DNA of 64,000 nucleotides from the NCBI GenBank assembly GCA_017165825.1, contig CM029370.1, positions 18,899,190 to 18,963,189 of the forward strand, given 5' to 3'. Below the pieces are notes generated by a model. The model made no database searches. It was not told the origin of the DNA and was given only the letters and a program-made list of their open reading frames with translations. Each line of letters starts with the position of its first letter. The first letter of the stretch is position 1. The translations under genes were made by a program, and so were the position numbers. This DNA comes from Hepsetus odoe. Its lineage: Eukaryota; Chordata; Actinopteri; Characiformes; Hepsetidae. Below are positions 1 to 11,110 of the stretch, in pieces.

Positions 1-130
1 AATCATATCGTTCAATACAAATTGAGTTTCTTTACCATTAATAATAATATGGATTATGCATTATGTCAAAAATCATAAACATAATATATTTAGAAAAAAT
101 ATTTATATATAGATGAAATGTATTCTAAAT

Positions 131-157
131 GTGTGTGTGTGTGTGCGCGCGCGCGCG
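131..157. repeat. (GT)n(GC)n microsatellite
   Basis: Alternating GT dinucleotides pass directly into GC dinucleotides, giving a purine-pyrimidine alternating run that could adopt Z-DNA. No gene is associated with it. Confidence 0.9.
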
Positions 158-470
158 ATACATGCTTTTGTAAGGAATGTCGGGTCAGGACTACGTCAGG
201 TCCTAAAAAAACAAAACAAGACGACCCCGCCATCTGCTGGTAAAAATATGTATTACAATAATTGTGGCGCTATGTTGAAATTTGCTGCCCTCTGTCACGA
301 ATGTTAAGAATTACACATTAATCATTTGAGTTTTTGAGTCTACTTACATGGTGAAGTTGTAAAAACAAGTAACCACAGCACGAGGCTGAAAAGAACTGAC
401 CCTGATAAATGAACAAAAACTAGCATTGTTATTTCTTTTCATAATCAAGTCGTAATTCATCTGACTTGCC

Positions 471-670
471 TGCGGCGGCCTAGTGGTTTGGAATTAGACC
501 CATGGATTAAAAGGTTGAGAGTTTGGATCCGGGGCTAATAAATTGCCCTTGAGCAAGGCACCATCTCCATCACTGCTCTCTGGGTTTTGGATATGGCTGC
601 CGACTACTGTGCGGTGTGAGTATGGTTAAATACAGAGTACTGCATCACAATGACAGATAGTCACTTTAAC
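471..670 (+). repeat. tRNA-derived SINE, old copy
   Basis: The head carries a tRNA-like A box (GGCCTAGTGG) and a decayed B box, followed by the phrase TTGCCCTTGAGCAAGGCACC that recurs in the SINEs at 3.8, 21.5, 23.9 and 62.7 kb. It is more diverged than the copies at 3.8 and 62.7 kb, and I see no clear target-site duplication. Family assignment rests on resemblance to the other copies in this window. Confidence 0.6.
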
Positions 671-671
671 T

Positions 672-2345
672 TTTATCAGCCTCTCAGTTTTTAGCTCCAG
701 TTCCACCCCCACTGAAGGAAGAAATGTCTGTTCACACAAACCATTTTTTCCTTAAACATTGTAACTCTTTTTTCCTTAAACATTGTAAAAATAATGTGTG
801 GACAAAATATTAGTTACTTTGATGCAATCCTAGACACTTAAATAATATATCCAACATAAGAAATATAATAATCCTAAATGAGAAATTAGTTGATGCTTTC
901 ACAATTTCATTTGAAACTGACAAGATTAAACGAATTCAACATATCACTCACCTGTCTTTGTTAGTATAATGCTGTTTCAGGAAGAATCAGCCTATTTTCT
1001 CACCAGAAATCTATATTTTTGATCTTTTGATATTCAATTTAATCTGTTGTGATATAAAAAAAAAATCCATATAAATATAATAATACAATGTCAGTTTGCA
1101 AATGTGACATAATGTACATAATGTAGCATTCTGGGGGTTTAATTCAAAAATGTTTAGAATGTGTAGAAAAGTGTTGTTCCGTTTAGTGGGTTGTTCTGCC
1201 AAATGGTGCTAAAGTATATAGTTACTGTTTAATAAGCTTGGGTTCAAATATTACTAAACAAAGTAATTGTGTAAAACAATTGCATATAAATAAAATATGC
1301 TGTGTTCATAATGAATGCAAAATGGAGCAAAGTGAAAAAACAGTAATTTTAGTCTAGATTTTATTCATTGCAATTTTTTAGCTTACAGTGAAAGCTTTTG
1401 CACCTTATGTTTTCCTATATATTATTCACTGTATAACATAAAGGCTTTAAACACATGAACTATCAATTAGTTCAATAATATGTTAATCTTGTTGTACTCT
1501 CGCATATACATGGCCAGACTCACTCATCTGATCCAGTCAAAACTGATTTTAAACTTGTCCACAAAAACAACATAATAAAACTCAGCACACATCCTACCTA
1601 CAAACCAGTCTTCAGCAGGACTGAATACCAGCCTAGATCTTTAAAAGCAAAGTTGTAATATTTTGCAGAATTTCATTACAGTCTAGGTCATACTGTTTCT
1701 GCCAAGCGAGCTATAACTTGAACTACAATCTGTGAATAGAGGCAGCAAGATATTTTGCTATTTTCTTTGCTCTTTCATTTATGAGATTGTAGGATGTGCT
1801 CCTTTTGTGTCTGAGGCATCATAACACAACAGGGGAAATATTATTTTGTGCCAACACAAAGGGCTGTGGGAACCGTCCCCCAAAATGATGGACATTGTCT
1901 TTTATCATAATGAATCAAATGCACTTAAGTTGTATTTAAATTAAGAAGGCTGTTATTGAACCAGATGTTCATGAATGTTTGGTTAATAGCTCCCAGTTAT
2001 GCAGCATAAAACTCAAGCTTTTAACCTTGATGCTAATCATGCAAATAAACCTAAGTATTGTTTGGAAAACACACAGGCTGTGAGTCCCATTTATTGGATA
2101 TATATGATGAAACTGACATAGTTCTGCTTCGGAAAGCACAAGCACAAACTCATCTAGCAACTTCAGTCTTCAGTGTGTCTCCAAGACTATCTGTGCAGTT
2201 GTAACATAAGCAACTTCCACTGGGATCAATAAAGCACTTTCTGATTCTGATTTATTATTTATTATATCTGTGTTTGTGACTGCTAACTGATCAACTGAAT
2301 GTCACCATTGATTAATTGTACTATCTGAGTGATTAAAGGTGACAT
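672..2345. other. Gene-free AT-rich stretch
   Basis: Short open frames on both strands have no recognisable family, no splice context and AT-driven composition. I see no RNA gene or named repeat here. Confidence 0.6.
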
Positions 2346-2349
2346 CATG

Positions 2350-2645
2350 GTTTCACAGCAAATTCACCTCACTGCAAGAAGGTCATTTCCTAGGTTGGGC
2401 AACCTGAGCCCTTTCTGTACAGAGTGTGTATGTTCTTCCCATGTCTGTGTGGATTTCCTTCCACAATCCAAAGACATGCATGTCAGGTGGATTGGAGATA
2501 CTAAATTTCTTCCTGGGTGTTGAGTCAGTAATGGACTGGTATCCTGTCCAGGGTGTTCCTACAGTTTTCACCCCTTTGTACCCCTTTGTATGGAGATGTA
2601 TGGCTCCAACACCTCCCATGATCCTATACAGGGTAAGCAGTTAGG
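2350..2645 (+). repeat. Dispersed teleost repeat (SINE/LINE-tail type)
   Basis: Contains AAAGACATGCATGTCAGG, GGATTGGAGATACTAAATT and ATGGACTGGTATCCTGTCC in order, ending in a 'cagggtaagcagtta' tail. The same succession recurs at 20.4 kb and 21.2 kb. The closing motif resembles the tail of the SINEs at 3.8 and 62.7 kb. The open frames across it are repeat-derived, not genes. Confidence 0.65.
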
Positions 2646-2689
2646 TGAACTGATGTTGCCATAGTAGTATGGAAATATGTTTATTTTAT

Positions 2690-2800
2690 TTATCTATTAT
2701 ATTATTTTATGTTGTATTATATTGTATTATATAATAATAAATTATAATAATATAATATATTATATATAACAATAATAATATAATAATATATATTATATGC
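2690..2800. repeat. AT-rich low-complexity tract
   Basis: Almost pure A/T with irregular TATTA/ATAATA units. Simple low-complexity DNA. Confidence 0.8.
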
Positions 2801-2944
2801 ACAAAACCTGCACAAAACTAAGATGTACAACACATTTACAAGCTGCTCTCCTGATTACCTGGGACCTCTTGAGCCTACCACTAGACCACCGCCACCGCCA
2901 ATTGTAGGGAAATGGGACATTGTTTGCCCAAATGCTTATCTTCT

Positions 2945-3155
2945 ACATTTACGGCATTCAGCTGACGCTCTTATCCAGAGCGAATTACATTTCTTAATTA
3001 CAGGGACCTCCGCTCCCTGGAGACACTCAGGGTTAAGGGTCTTGCTCAGGAACCCAATGATGGTGATGCTGGAGGTGGGATTCAGAACTGCGACCTCTTG
3101 GTCTGTAGAAGAGTACCCTACCACTAGAGCACCACCTGATTCTTTGACTTCATAA
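2945..3155. repeat. Dispersed teleost repeat with tRNA-like end
   Basis: Starts with TTACGGCATTCAGCTGACGC and CTTATCCAGAGCGA, continues with GGTTAAGGGTCTTGCTCAGG, and ends in CCACTAGAGCACCACC, which resembles a reverse tRNA-like A-box end. This succession is a familiar high-copy repeat in fish genomes. The 110- and 155-residue open frames over it are probably shadows of the repeat. Confidence 0.6.
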
Positions 3156-3805
3156 CTTTTGCTAAACCCCACTCCTTGATTAGCGTTCCCAGACTTTCTC
3201 AGCGCATGCGTGCATGTGTTTTTTCCCGTGCACCCTACTAAGCATGGCAATGAGCAGAAAACGTGAACGAGTGGAGCCTGACTGTCTCTGGCCATGGTGC
3301 TGAAAAAGAGCTGGTTATTGTTATGAATCGTTACTTGAACGGTGACCGCTTCATCCTGATAGAGGTACACAGGCAAAAGAGCCAGTAATATAACACGTTT
3401 CAAACCATAAAACTGTTTTTTTTTTTAATAAATCAAATGCAACAACAAATCATAATAATCATATAATAATTACTATTTAAGATGCTCACATTGCTGTACA
3501 ATAATGGCATTACACTGTTTTCTCGACTATTTTATGTGTTTCTGCAGCTAAAGACTGTTATTGAGTTTATAATGTTTTCGCCATAAGAGGGCGCACTTAC
3601 CCAACAAAGGTATGGTTTCTGCTTCTAGTAAGAGCACTGGTGCAAACACTCCTATTTCGGCCTTCATTTGCCGGCGGATCGAGAGCCGGCAAAGCAGATC
3701 TCCATGACATAGATATTAACATTAGTGCAAGTACCTTAACAGCACTTCCATCAATGAGAAGGAAAAACGATCAAAATGAAGAATATATAGTATGTTCATT
3801 GTTAA

Positions 3806-4074
3806 AGATTCAGACTATTCATTCATTATCTGCCGCTTGTCCCAAACCGGGTCGCGGGGCAGTGCTGGTGTCCAACCCAGCGCACACAGGGCGAGGACGG
3901 GGGACGCACCCTGGACAGGTCGCCAGCCCATCGCAGGGAGGAGCGGGACGGGGACGGCACCTTGCTCAAGGGTACCTCAGGGCAACCTATTGGGAAGGGG
4001 GTCGAACCCCCAATCCACCGATCATGTGGCCAACACCCTAACCACTAGGCCACCGCTGCCCCAGATTCAGACTA
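3806..4074 (-). mobile_element. Full-length tRNA-derived SINE with 12-bp TSD
   Basis: The element itself is 3818-4062. On the minus strand it opens with an RNA polymerase III-type A box (TGGCCTAGTGG) and B box (GGTTCGACCCC). It continues through a body containing GGCTGGCGACCTGTCCAGGG and ends in a short ATGAAT tail. The 12-mer AGATTCAGACTA flanks it perfectly at 3806-3817 and 4063-4074, so it is a complete insertion made by target-primed reverse transcription. It is very similar to the opposite-orientation copy at 62.7 kb, which suggests recent activity. Confidence 0.9.
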
Positions 4075-6635
4075 ATTTAAGTTCATTCTGGTCAATTAAT
4101 AATATAATAAATTATTATAACAATTCAGTGAAATACAACTACTTTGCAAATTGTGACGCATTCAAATAAGCCAATCGCCAAATGTGATTTGTTTTTCCTT
4201 CATCTCCTGCTGGATTTTTAGCTAGCATGGTGTATGCAGAGCATCTAGAGCCACTCTTTTTTCATTTAGGCTCTTGGTCGGTTCAAACCCCAGTACGAGT
4301 CCTGACTTAAATCGTGTTCAGTTTATGCTGGATGCTGGACTGGGTTTATAGAGCCTCAGTATAAACATTTGCAAAAGCCAAGGTGCCCTATAACGTGTCT
4401 TTGATGCTCATCACGTTTTCTTACTTTTGTCGACAGACGCTTTGTTTTTATGGATCTCATTGCCTTTTGTGCCAGAAACGTTTGATTAGTCTAGTATAGT
4501 TGGAATAGATATTAAAGCAAAATATATTTAAGTATACGTTAACATTTATAACATTAAGTTGATCGTTACTAGACATTATATTGTCTATATGACTGTTCTC
4601 AAGACATAAACGCCTATTTAGAGCCAGGCATGACATGACTTACACATCAGTTAATTTTTATATCTAGTAGATGATTTAGCAGGAAAATTGCATTAGTCTC
4701 TGGCCCAGACTTTGAGACCAGTGTTCTACAGCTGCCCGCGTTAATGACAGCATCAAGTAGACTTTAGACTTTCACGTTTTAACCACAGAAACTGCTACCA
4801 GTATCCCACCTTAACATGATGTTCACATTAAGGACAAAAGATGAGCTTAGGTCCCGCACACCCTTAGTTATAAAGTGGTACTGCAACCGTCTATGTGATT
4901 CTGGCTAGATCCGGTAAGATTTTAGACACGTTACTTAAAATCAACAGGTCTTTTACATTCATAATACATTGTTTTATGAACCTGCAAGAAGAGGAAATAA
5001 ACGTGGATCCATGGACTTTTTTCCAAACTCATTTTCATATCACCACACACACTGCTTCCTTTTTCTGACCTGATCTCGTGTCAATGCACGTATATATTAA
5101 AACTGTACCTTATAAACCTGTAATTGCTTGCACTTCAACTAGAAAAAATAGTTAATTTACGAGCAGCTTACCTCTGGTTGCTATCACGCAAGTCTATTCC
5201 CTGAAGATGAAAATGCCGTTAAGAAAATATTAATGAGACTCTAGAAACACAGGGACATACATTAACGATCGACCACGAACAAGGGGTTTATACAAGTCAA
5301 GATTTATGAAGCTGTAATTAGCCTCTCTCATACTGCGACAAATTTTTTTCTCGGGTCGGCAAAATCCTACATAATTAAGCACAAATTTAATGGGCCAGAT
5401 TTCACCACTAAGACTGTACCTTTAGAGTACTGAAACACAAACCCTACTGAAGCACGAGTCAAATGTGATGAACTAGAAGATTGATAGCAGGACCTTTTGG
5501 GTTATCAGCAGCATTGAGTTACAATAAGAAATCAAACTGTAAAGCTAGAACATTGCGTTGTCTGGTTTTAATGGAAGTCTAATGTAAAATTAACATGAAA
5601 AAAACACTTATAAATTAAATAAATATTATATATTCCGGCCATCTAAGACAATGTAAAACAAAACAAAATGTTCTGAAGAGAATTACGATTGGTCATGGAT
5701 GAGTTTGTAATAAAACCCAACAGTGACAGTCTGACACTGCCAGGCTCCAGACAATTAAATTACTGTGTTTGAATTGGAAAATACGAGGCCTTTTTGACGC
5801 TTTTTTTAAATCACAATCACTTCTTACATGCTTAATTTTTTTCTATATCATATACTAGTTCCGTGATGTATAATAGCAATAAACTAGACTCCTATCTGTC
5901 AACCTTCTCAGACTAACAGAGAGGTTTGGGATCACACTGTAAAGTAAATATGACGAGGAATAGCATTGCTTACTTGGTGGGTAGAATTTGTGAAAAGGGT
6001 GAAACTGTAATTGTCAGAACCTTAATAACTTTTCATGCCCAGCCTTTCATCTAAGTTCAGGCTCCAACAAAGCACTGAGAATTACCCGGGCATACTGACA
6101 CTGGTGTTATTGCCACTTACATTCCACCTAGGCAAAGAAAAATCGAAATTTCATTTGGACTGCAGCCGTGTGTGCAGCTGAAAAGCGTTCTGACCACTCG
6201 CTATGGAGAAATGAGACTATAAGAATAATTTTTCTGAAGACCAATTAAAGATGGCATGACGACGAACTGAAAAGCAAAAAGTCTGGAGCATTCGGTTCAA
6301 GATGAAGAACAACCTAAAGACTAATAAGATTCTTTTTTATGTCCTACGGAATAGCACCACAGTAAAATTATGATGATGATTATTATAAGTAATATTTTTA
6401 ATAATTTGCAGCAGTTGTAGCACAGTTAAAATGGATGCACAGAAGGTAAAAAAAAACTGTCACGTGAACACAAAGGATGCTTTCTTTGCGTGTTTTTTTC
6501 CGAGAACAGGGTTGACATTTTTATGCCATGATGTTTTAATAATGTTGCTTCAAAGTGTACAATTCATTCCACTTTCAGAGTGGTGCTAAAAGTAGTGGTC
6601 GTGTTTTAAATCGGAGCTGTAGGCCAGGTAAACCA
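4075..6635. other. Gene-free stretch downstream of six6
   Basis: AT-rich DNA with no open frame above 60 codons, no recognisable repeat and no RNA gene that I can identify. It is 3' of six6 and could hold distal control elements, but nothing specific is visible. Confidence 0.5.
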
Positions 6636-6639
6636 GATT

Positions 6640-6900
6640 TGAAAGAATATTGTGGGCTCCCTCCTCCTAATCCCCCGCAGAACTTTGAGGGGCTTTGCTT
6701 TTGTTCTCGTTGGGCCTGAGAGCCCGTCATTACCGCTGATTAGCGCTGAACAGTTTGACAACCTTATTGACTGCCAGAAACACTCTTTTCAGCTAACCTC
6801 TCCGCTTTTGTCCATGCACAAATTCAATGAGCTCCTCTCTCCCTTCTCCTACTTCGACTGCTCCTCCATTTTTTTGTCGCACTGACAATTAGTTTGCCAC
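6640..6900. promoter_or_regulatory. Candidate enhancer 3' of six6
   Basis: GC-richer than its surroundings, with a TAATCC site at 6668-6673 (the half-site preferred by Lys50 homeodomains such as OTX and SIX3/6), GATTAG and ACAATTAG motifs, and an AACTTTGAGG TCF-like site. The open frame here has no family resemblance. It lies about 2 kb downstream of the six6 stop codon. Regulatory function is inferred from composition and motifs only. Confidence 0.3.
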
Positions 6901-7479
6901 TCACATCGTTAAAATATCTTAAGCGTACAGCTTGCCCTCCAGTCTAGGAACAAAAGTGGCATAAAGAAGCCCTTGCTGTGCGTCATGACTTATGTCTGAG
7001 AAAACAAACCGTCCACATTATTAAGCCCAGAACATTTTCTACTAGAATGGGATGTGCTGATATGAGCCCGGGAAACGTGTGTCTGCTTTCCTTGAACATA
7101 TTCAGCATCGACAACATATGGATCGATGGCGCAAGGAGACTTTTCAGCCTATGGGTTCACCAGCCTACGTGCAGAGTCTGACTTTGCTCAGGTCGTTGGT
7201 ACTTTCTGTTGTAGCGCAAACGAAAGAGCTGCTGTTCAACAATAGCAAACAAACAAAAACACCGCAGTATGCCATCGATTCATTCAGGTCGAAAACTATT
7301 TGGTCGCCAAATTTTGCGTCTAAATACGAAATTTACATGGACAGTGGACAGATAAACAACTGTAAACTATTTTAATGTGGATAAAAATGTGGTATATGGT
7401 AGCAAATAACATATAATCTCTTCATGATATCCTATCAACATGTCCTAAAAAACAGTCTCGCAAGAATGATATACCATTA

Positions 7480-7735
7480 ATGTCTGAGGATTATAGGATT
7501 TCTGGGGGGGGGTTTGTATCCAGCCTGCTCGATTTGAAACCGAGGCGCTCCGCCCTTTCGTTGACCTTCTCCTGTCAGAGAGCATTAGGGAGCGCAAAGC
7601 CAATAACGGCGCAGTTAACGCGAGCGGACACGGAGGAAGCGATCACGTTAAACACGCCGCTCATTAACGCCGTCCACCTTTTAAATGCGGATGAAAACTA
7701 TGCAGAAGGGTCCAGCTTGTGAGCCGTCTAAATAT
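7480..7735. promoter_or_regulatory. Candidate CpG-richer regulatory patch 3' of six6
   Basis: About 250 bp with unusually many CpG dinucleotides for this AT-rich region and repeated TTAACG/ATTAACG motifs (AGTTAACG, GTTAAACACG, CATTAACG). An 80-residue open frame spans it but shows no domain and lacks splice or promoter context. It lies about 1.1 kb beyond the six6 stop, so a conserved element is possible. Confidence 0.3.
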
Positions 7736-8028
7736 CAACGAGATGGTTTTCAACATGCCCTGTAAAGAGGAACGCTCCAAAAGATTTGGAGAAACTGGCT
7801 GTCATGAGCTGCATTCCCCTCGGCCTTCTGTGTTAGAATAAATAAGATTGGTCTAGCACGAGTAAACGATTGAAGATGGCAACCCAGATTACTAGTTTCC
7901 TCAAAATAATCTAAATGACATAAAAACATGACCAAAATACAAGAGGGGTCAGTTCTCCCAATGGGGGGAAAAATCCTTTACAATGAACACAGGAACAAGT
8001 CCTTTTCCTTATTTCTACGGTCGAAACA

Positions 8029-8030
<2 letters not shown>

Positions 8031-8072
<42 letters not shown>

Positions 8073-8141
8073 GTAATAATAATGATACTCATCATCATCA
8101 TCATCATCATCATTATAACAACAACAACAACAATAATAATA
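8031..8141. repeat. Compound (AAT)n(CAT)n(AAC)n microsatellite
   Basis: Consecutive trinucleotide arrays of AAT, CAT and AAC. Homopolymeric open frames (poly-Asn/His on one frame, poly-Ile on another) arise only from the repeat. Confidence 0.95.
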
Positions 8142-8194
8142 GTTCAGGCTCAGATTGGAGTATTAATGAGAATAAGTCTTTGATCATCAAACAT

Positions 8195-8200
8195 TTTATT
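8195..8200 (-). terminator. Possible six6 poly(A) signal
   Basis: An AATAAA hexamer on the minus strand about 600 bases beyond the six6 stop codon. It is a plausible 3' end, but AATAAA is frequent in AT-rich DNA. Confidence 0.3.
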
Positions 8201-8802
8201 AACTTAAATTCCTTAATTCATTAAAACATACGTCCACTACTCGGCGCACTCTAAAAGTCCATCGAAATACACCAAAAAATGACCGGACTTGAAATGAGCA
8301 AGCAAATCAAATGGATCTATAAGAGCAACGATTTTTTTTTGTTTGTTTTAATACGTAAACATCTTAGAAAACGTGGTAAAATGGTAAAACGTCGATTCAA
8401 CATGAAGTCCTTTTATAGCGAAAAAAAAAAATGGGCGTTTGTTCCTGTTTCCTTGAGGCATCCGATTTTGTTTCATATTTCATACAAAAGTATTTTTGAC
8501 ACGAACAGGATCTCTCTCTCTATCTATCTATCCCCCTCTCCCCAAAGTGTCACCTCCTCGCGTATTTCATACTGAGTTATGAAAAAAGATAAATACATTT
8601 TAAAGATAGAGCATTCCATACATCCCTGGCTGGTCTGACAGCCATCAAATAATTACCAAAAAAGAAAGAAAGAAAGAACACGGCCTCTGATACGTTAAGG
8701 CAGGCACTGATGTGCTTGTTTGTCTTGTTGATTGTCTGACTGGACTTCTTTCGTAAGGTGTTCATTTTCTCCTCGTCTTCCCTGCTCGCCCGGGGGACGA
8801 CG

Positions 8803-8959
8803 TCAGATGTCACATTCGCTGTCACTCGATGTGATGGAGATGGCCGAAGCAGCAGCTTTGCTCGACAGGCTGGCTTCTGGGCTCGATGCGCTGCCCAGCC
8901 GGTCCACTGCGCCCTCCTCTCCGGGAACCGAGCCATTGGACAGCACCTGTTGTTGTAAC
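8803..8959 (-). CDS. six6: six6 exon 2 (C-terminal tail)
   Basis: Encodes the end of Arg191 and 51 residues, starting LQQQVLSNGS and ending SSKAAASAISITSSDSECDI. The Ser/Ala-rich tail and the terminal acidic SDSECDI box match the SIX3/SIX6 subfamily. The stop codon occupies 8803-8805. Confidence 0.95.
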
Positions 8960-10697
8960 CTTTGGGATGGTGATGGGGAGGAAGGAGGGGTAACAACATC
9001 TGCGTTAATACATCTGGAGGGTCCCATCTATTTGCACCAAATCGCTAAAATCACTGCCCAAACGGTGGGATGGGAACGGTTTCCCGATTCTGGGAACATA
9101 CGTGTGTGTATCGCGGTGGGCTACACCGAGCCTTCGTCATAAGCTCGATGCCCCGGAAGGACACGGTGTGTCAGAGCGACAGCATCACAGGAATTTCAGC
9201 AGTAAGCAGCCAATGTGCTTCATCCCCCATTTTCTGCCTGTTTGAGGGCTATTTCCTTAGCATGGACAAGAATGTCATCTATTGACATCTGAAAGGGCTT
9301 CCCAACAAGGTGGACATATTATAGGAACAACAGCCATGACTGCATGGCTTTTTTTTTTTTTTTAATTAAATGAATTTTCCTTCTTTTTGGTCATACACCG
9401 AGCTTTGCTGCTGACTGCTTTTGAACCAAGCCACTGGTTCGTGTAAAATGAAATATTGGCGATGTGACTGATCTGAGGCTACAGAAGGAGACCCCGCTTA
9501 AACTTGACGTAACACGGCGAGGCTACTGGATAACAAAACAAACGCTTAACCTCTCGGTAGAATTACCTTAATCCTGGTGTAATCGGTGAAAGCCACAAAC
9601 AGATTAGCAGTCAGATCTTAATAAAATGATAACTATTCCTTTTTAGGCTTCTCCTCAAACTGTACAGGCTGCTGTTTTGTGTATTATTATTATTGATCAT
9701 GAGTTTGGGCAAGAGACCAGGCCTTCACACAACCAGGAGAGCGGATGGAAGACTCCAGAATAATATGCAATCAATCTCAGTAAATAAATCAGCACTTTAG
9801 GACAACGGAAATGGCTTTGTCATATTTGTGTCTAATAAATATTCACCTCAACCACTTCCTTAACAGTTCGAGGGGAACAGAAATGCTGTCATTTTGACAG
9901 AGTGCAGTTTGTTAAAGTAGCTTGGATAAAGTTTAAAAAAAAAAGTGAGACATCAAATAGGCTTAATAATACCACCTGAAACATCCCATGTCGTTGCAAG
10001 AGCAGCAAAAGAACCTCAAACATGAGCGCCAGGTTTTTGTAAACGGCTGGGTGGGGGGTGAGGGGTATAACGGCTGCACGAACGTGTGCACAAAAGGCCT
10101 GTTAATGTGCAGCTGAAGCACGCACCTGTTTTTAGCCGCGGCTGCCCTGTCCCTTTGTCTTCGATTTTTAAACCAGTTGCCCACTTGGGTGGGAGTAAGT
10201 CCCGTGGCTTGTGCGAGCTCCCTTTTTTTGCTCGGGTTCGGGTAAGGGTCCTGCAGGTACCATTCGCGCAGCAAATGCCTCGTCCTTTCTTTGAAGCAGT
10301 GCGTCTTTTGTTCTCCGTCCCAAATAGTTTTGGGCAGCGGGAACTTCTTACGCACCCGGTATTTGTCCACCGGCCCCAGCGGGCGGCCCCGCAGCTTCTC
10401 GGCCTCCTGGTAGTGCGACTCCAGCCACAGCGCCTGCAGCTTGGAATGAGACTCTTTGGTGAACTTGTGGTTCTCCAGGATGTGGTAGAGCTCGCGGAAG
10501 TTCCCCGTGTGGAAGGCCACGATGGCGCGGGCTCGGAGCACCGACTCGTTTCGGTTGAGCACCTCGCAGGCGGCGGGCGCGACGGGCAGCGACCAGAGGA
10601 AGCGGCCGAGGCGCTCGATGTCCCCGCTCTCCTCCAGCGTCTCGCATACCCCCGCTACCTGCTGGGGACTGAAATTCAGGATTGGCAGCTGAAACAT
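8803..10697 (-). CDS. six6: Homeobox protein SIX6 (two exons)
   Basis: SIX6 is a nuclear transcription factor of the eye field, retina and hypothalamus-pituitary axis; it binds TAAT-type sites and represses with Groucho/TLE partners. Exon 1 (10126-10697) and exon 2 (8803-8959) join through a GT-AG intron of 1166 bp that splits Arg191, giving 242 residues (human SIX6 about 246). The N-terminus MFQLPILNFSPQQVAGVCET is of SIX6 type and lacks the longer SIX3 extension. The SIX domain covers about residues 9-127. The homeodomain is 128-187, with helix 3 VGNWFKNRRQ and Lys at homeodomain position 50. The C-terminus ends SITSSDSECDI. ATG 10697 is chosen because it is the family start and no ATG precedes it in frame. 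Whether this is six6a or six6b cannot be decided here. Confidence 0.97.
8960..10125 (-). other. six6: six6 intron
   Basis: Single GT-AG intron at the position conserved in SIX3/SIX6 genes, right after the homeodomain. The acceptor is preceded by a pyrimidine-rich run of C and T and reads CCCAAAG|GTTACAAC. Nothing else is recognised inside it. Confidence 0.9.
10126..10697 (-). CDS. six6: six6 exon 1 (SIX domain and homeodomain)
   Basis: Encodes residues 1-190 plus two bases of Arg191: the whole SIX protein-interaction domain and the whole homeodomain. The donor is AACAG|GTGCG on the minus strand. Reading past the donor yields unrelated residues, which confirms the splice. The coding part is strongly GC-rich relative to the flanks. 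Confidence 0.96.
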
Positions 10698-10740
10698 GAA
10701 GGCTTCTGTGTTCTTCACCCCCTCCTCGCGCTCCTCGCCG

Positions 10741-10752
10741 TCTCTCTCACTC

Positions 10753-10794
<42 letters not shown>

Positions 10795-10858
10795 TCACTC
10801 TCCCTCTCTCCCTCTCTCCCTCACTCTCTCTCTCTCTCCCTCTCTCTCTCTCTCTCCC
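10741..10858. repeat. (CT)n/(GA)n tract in six6 5' leader
   Basis: About 118 bp of nearly pure CT (GA on the six6 sense strand), ending some 43 bases upstream of the six6 start codon. It lies in the probable 5' UTR or core promoter and is open in frame with six6 as Arg-Glu repeats, without an ATG. GA tracts can act as GAGA-like promoter elements, but this is inference. Confidence 0.9.
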
Positions 10859-10859
10859 G

Positions 10860-11110
10860 TAGCCAGAAGACGAGCCGGGCGCTGAGGAACAGAGGATGCC
10901 CCTCTGGCTGACGGCGGCAGCCTCGGCGGGCGATATGGAGAGCTCGAGTGAAGGAGAAAATAGCGCAGGAACGGAGATATTTTGGAGGAGGGGGTGAAAA
11001 AAAAGACGGCCTGTCCTCGTCTGATTTTCTATTGGAGCTGGCAGATTGGTTGCGTAGTTTCCATGGACTCCTGTCAATCACTGTCAAGTGTGCCAATCAC
11101 GCGGAACCGA
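10860..11110 (-). promoter_or_regulatory. six6: six6 promoter-proximal region
   Basis: This GC-richer stretch directly upstream of the GA tract has a perfect PBX/PREP-MEIS decamer TGATTGACAG on the minus strand (11071-11080), next to a CTGTCAAGTG block that holds a second TGTCA core and an NKX2-type TCAAGTG. ATTGG/CCAAT boxes lie at about 11028, 11045 and 11093. The transcription start is not visible; promoter role is inferred from position and motifs. Confidence 0.55.

Noticed and set aside
2936..3403. 155-residue minus-strand frame
   Set aside because: Largely covers a dispersed fish repeat and shows no protein family resemblance.
3640..4169. 133- and 125-residue plus-strand frames
   Set aside because: They run through the antisense of a SINE with perfect target-site duplications.
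10086..10862. 258-residue plus-strand frame over six6 exon 1
   Set aside because: Antisense shadow of the GC-rich six6 coding exon and its CT tract; the minus strand gives a full SIX6 protein.
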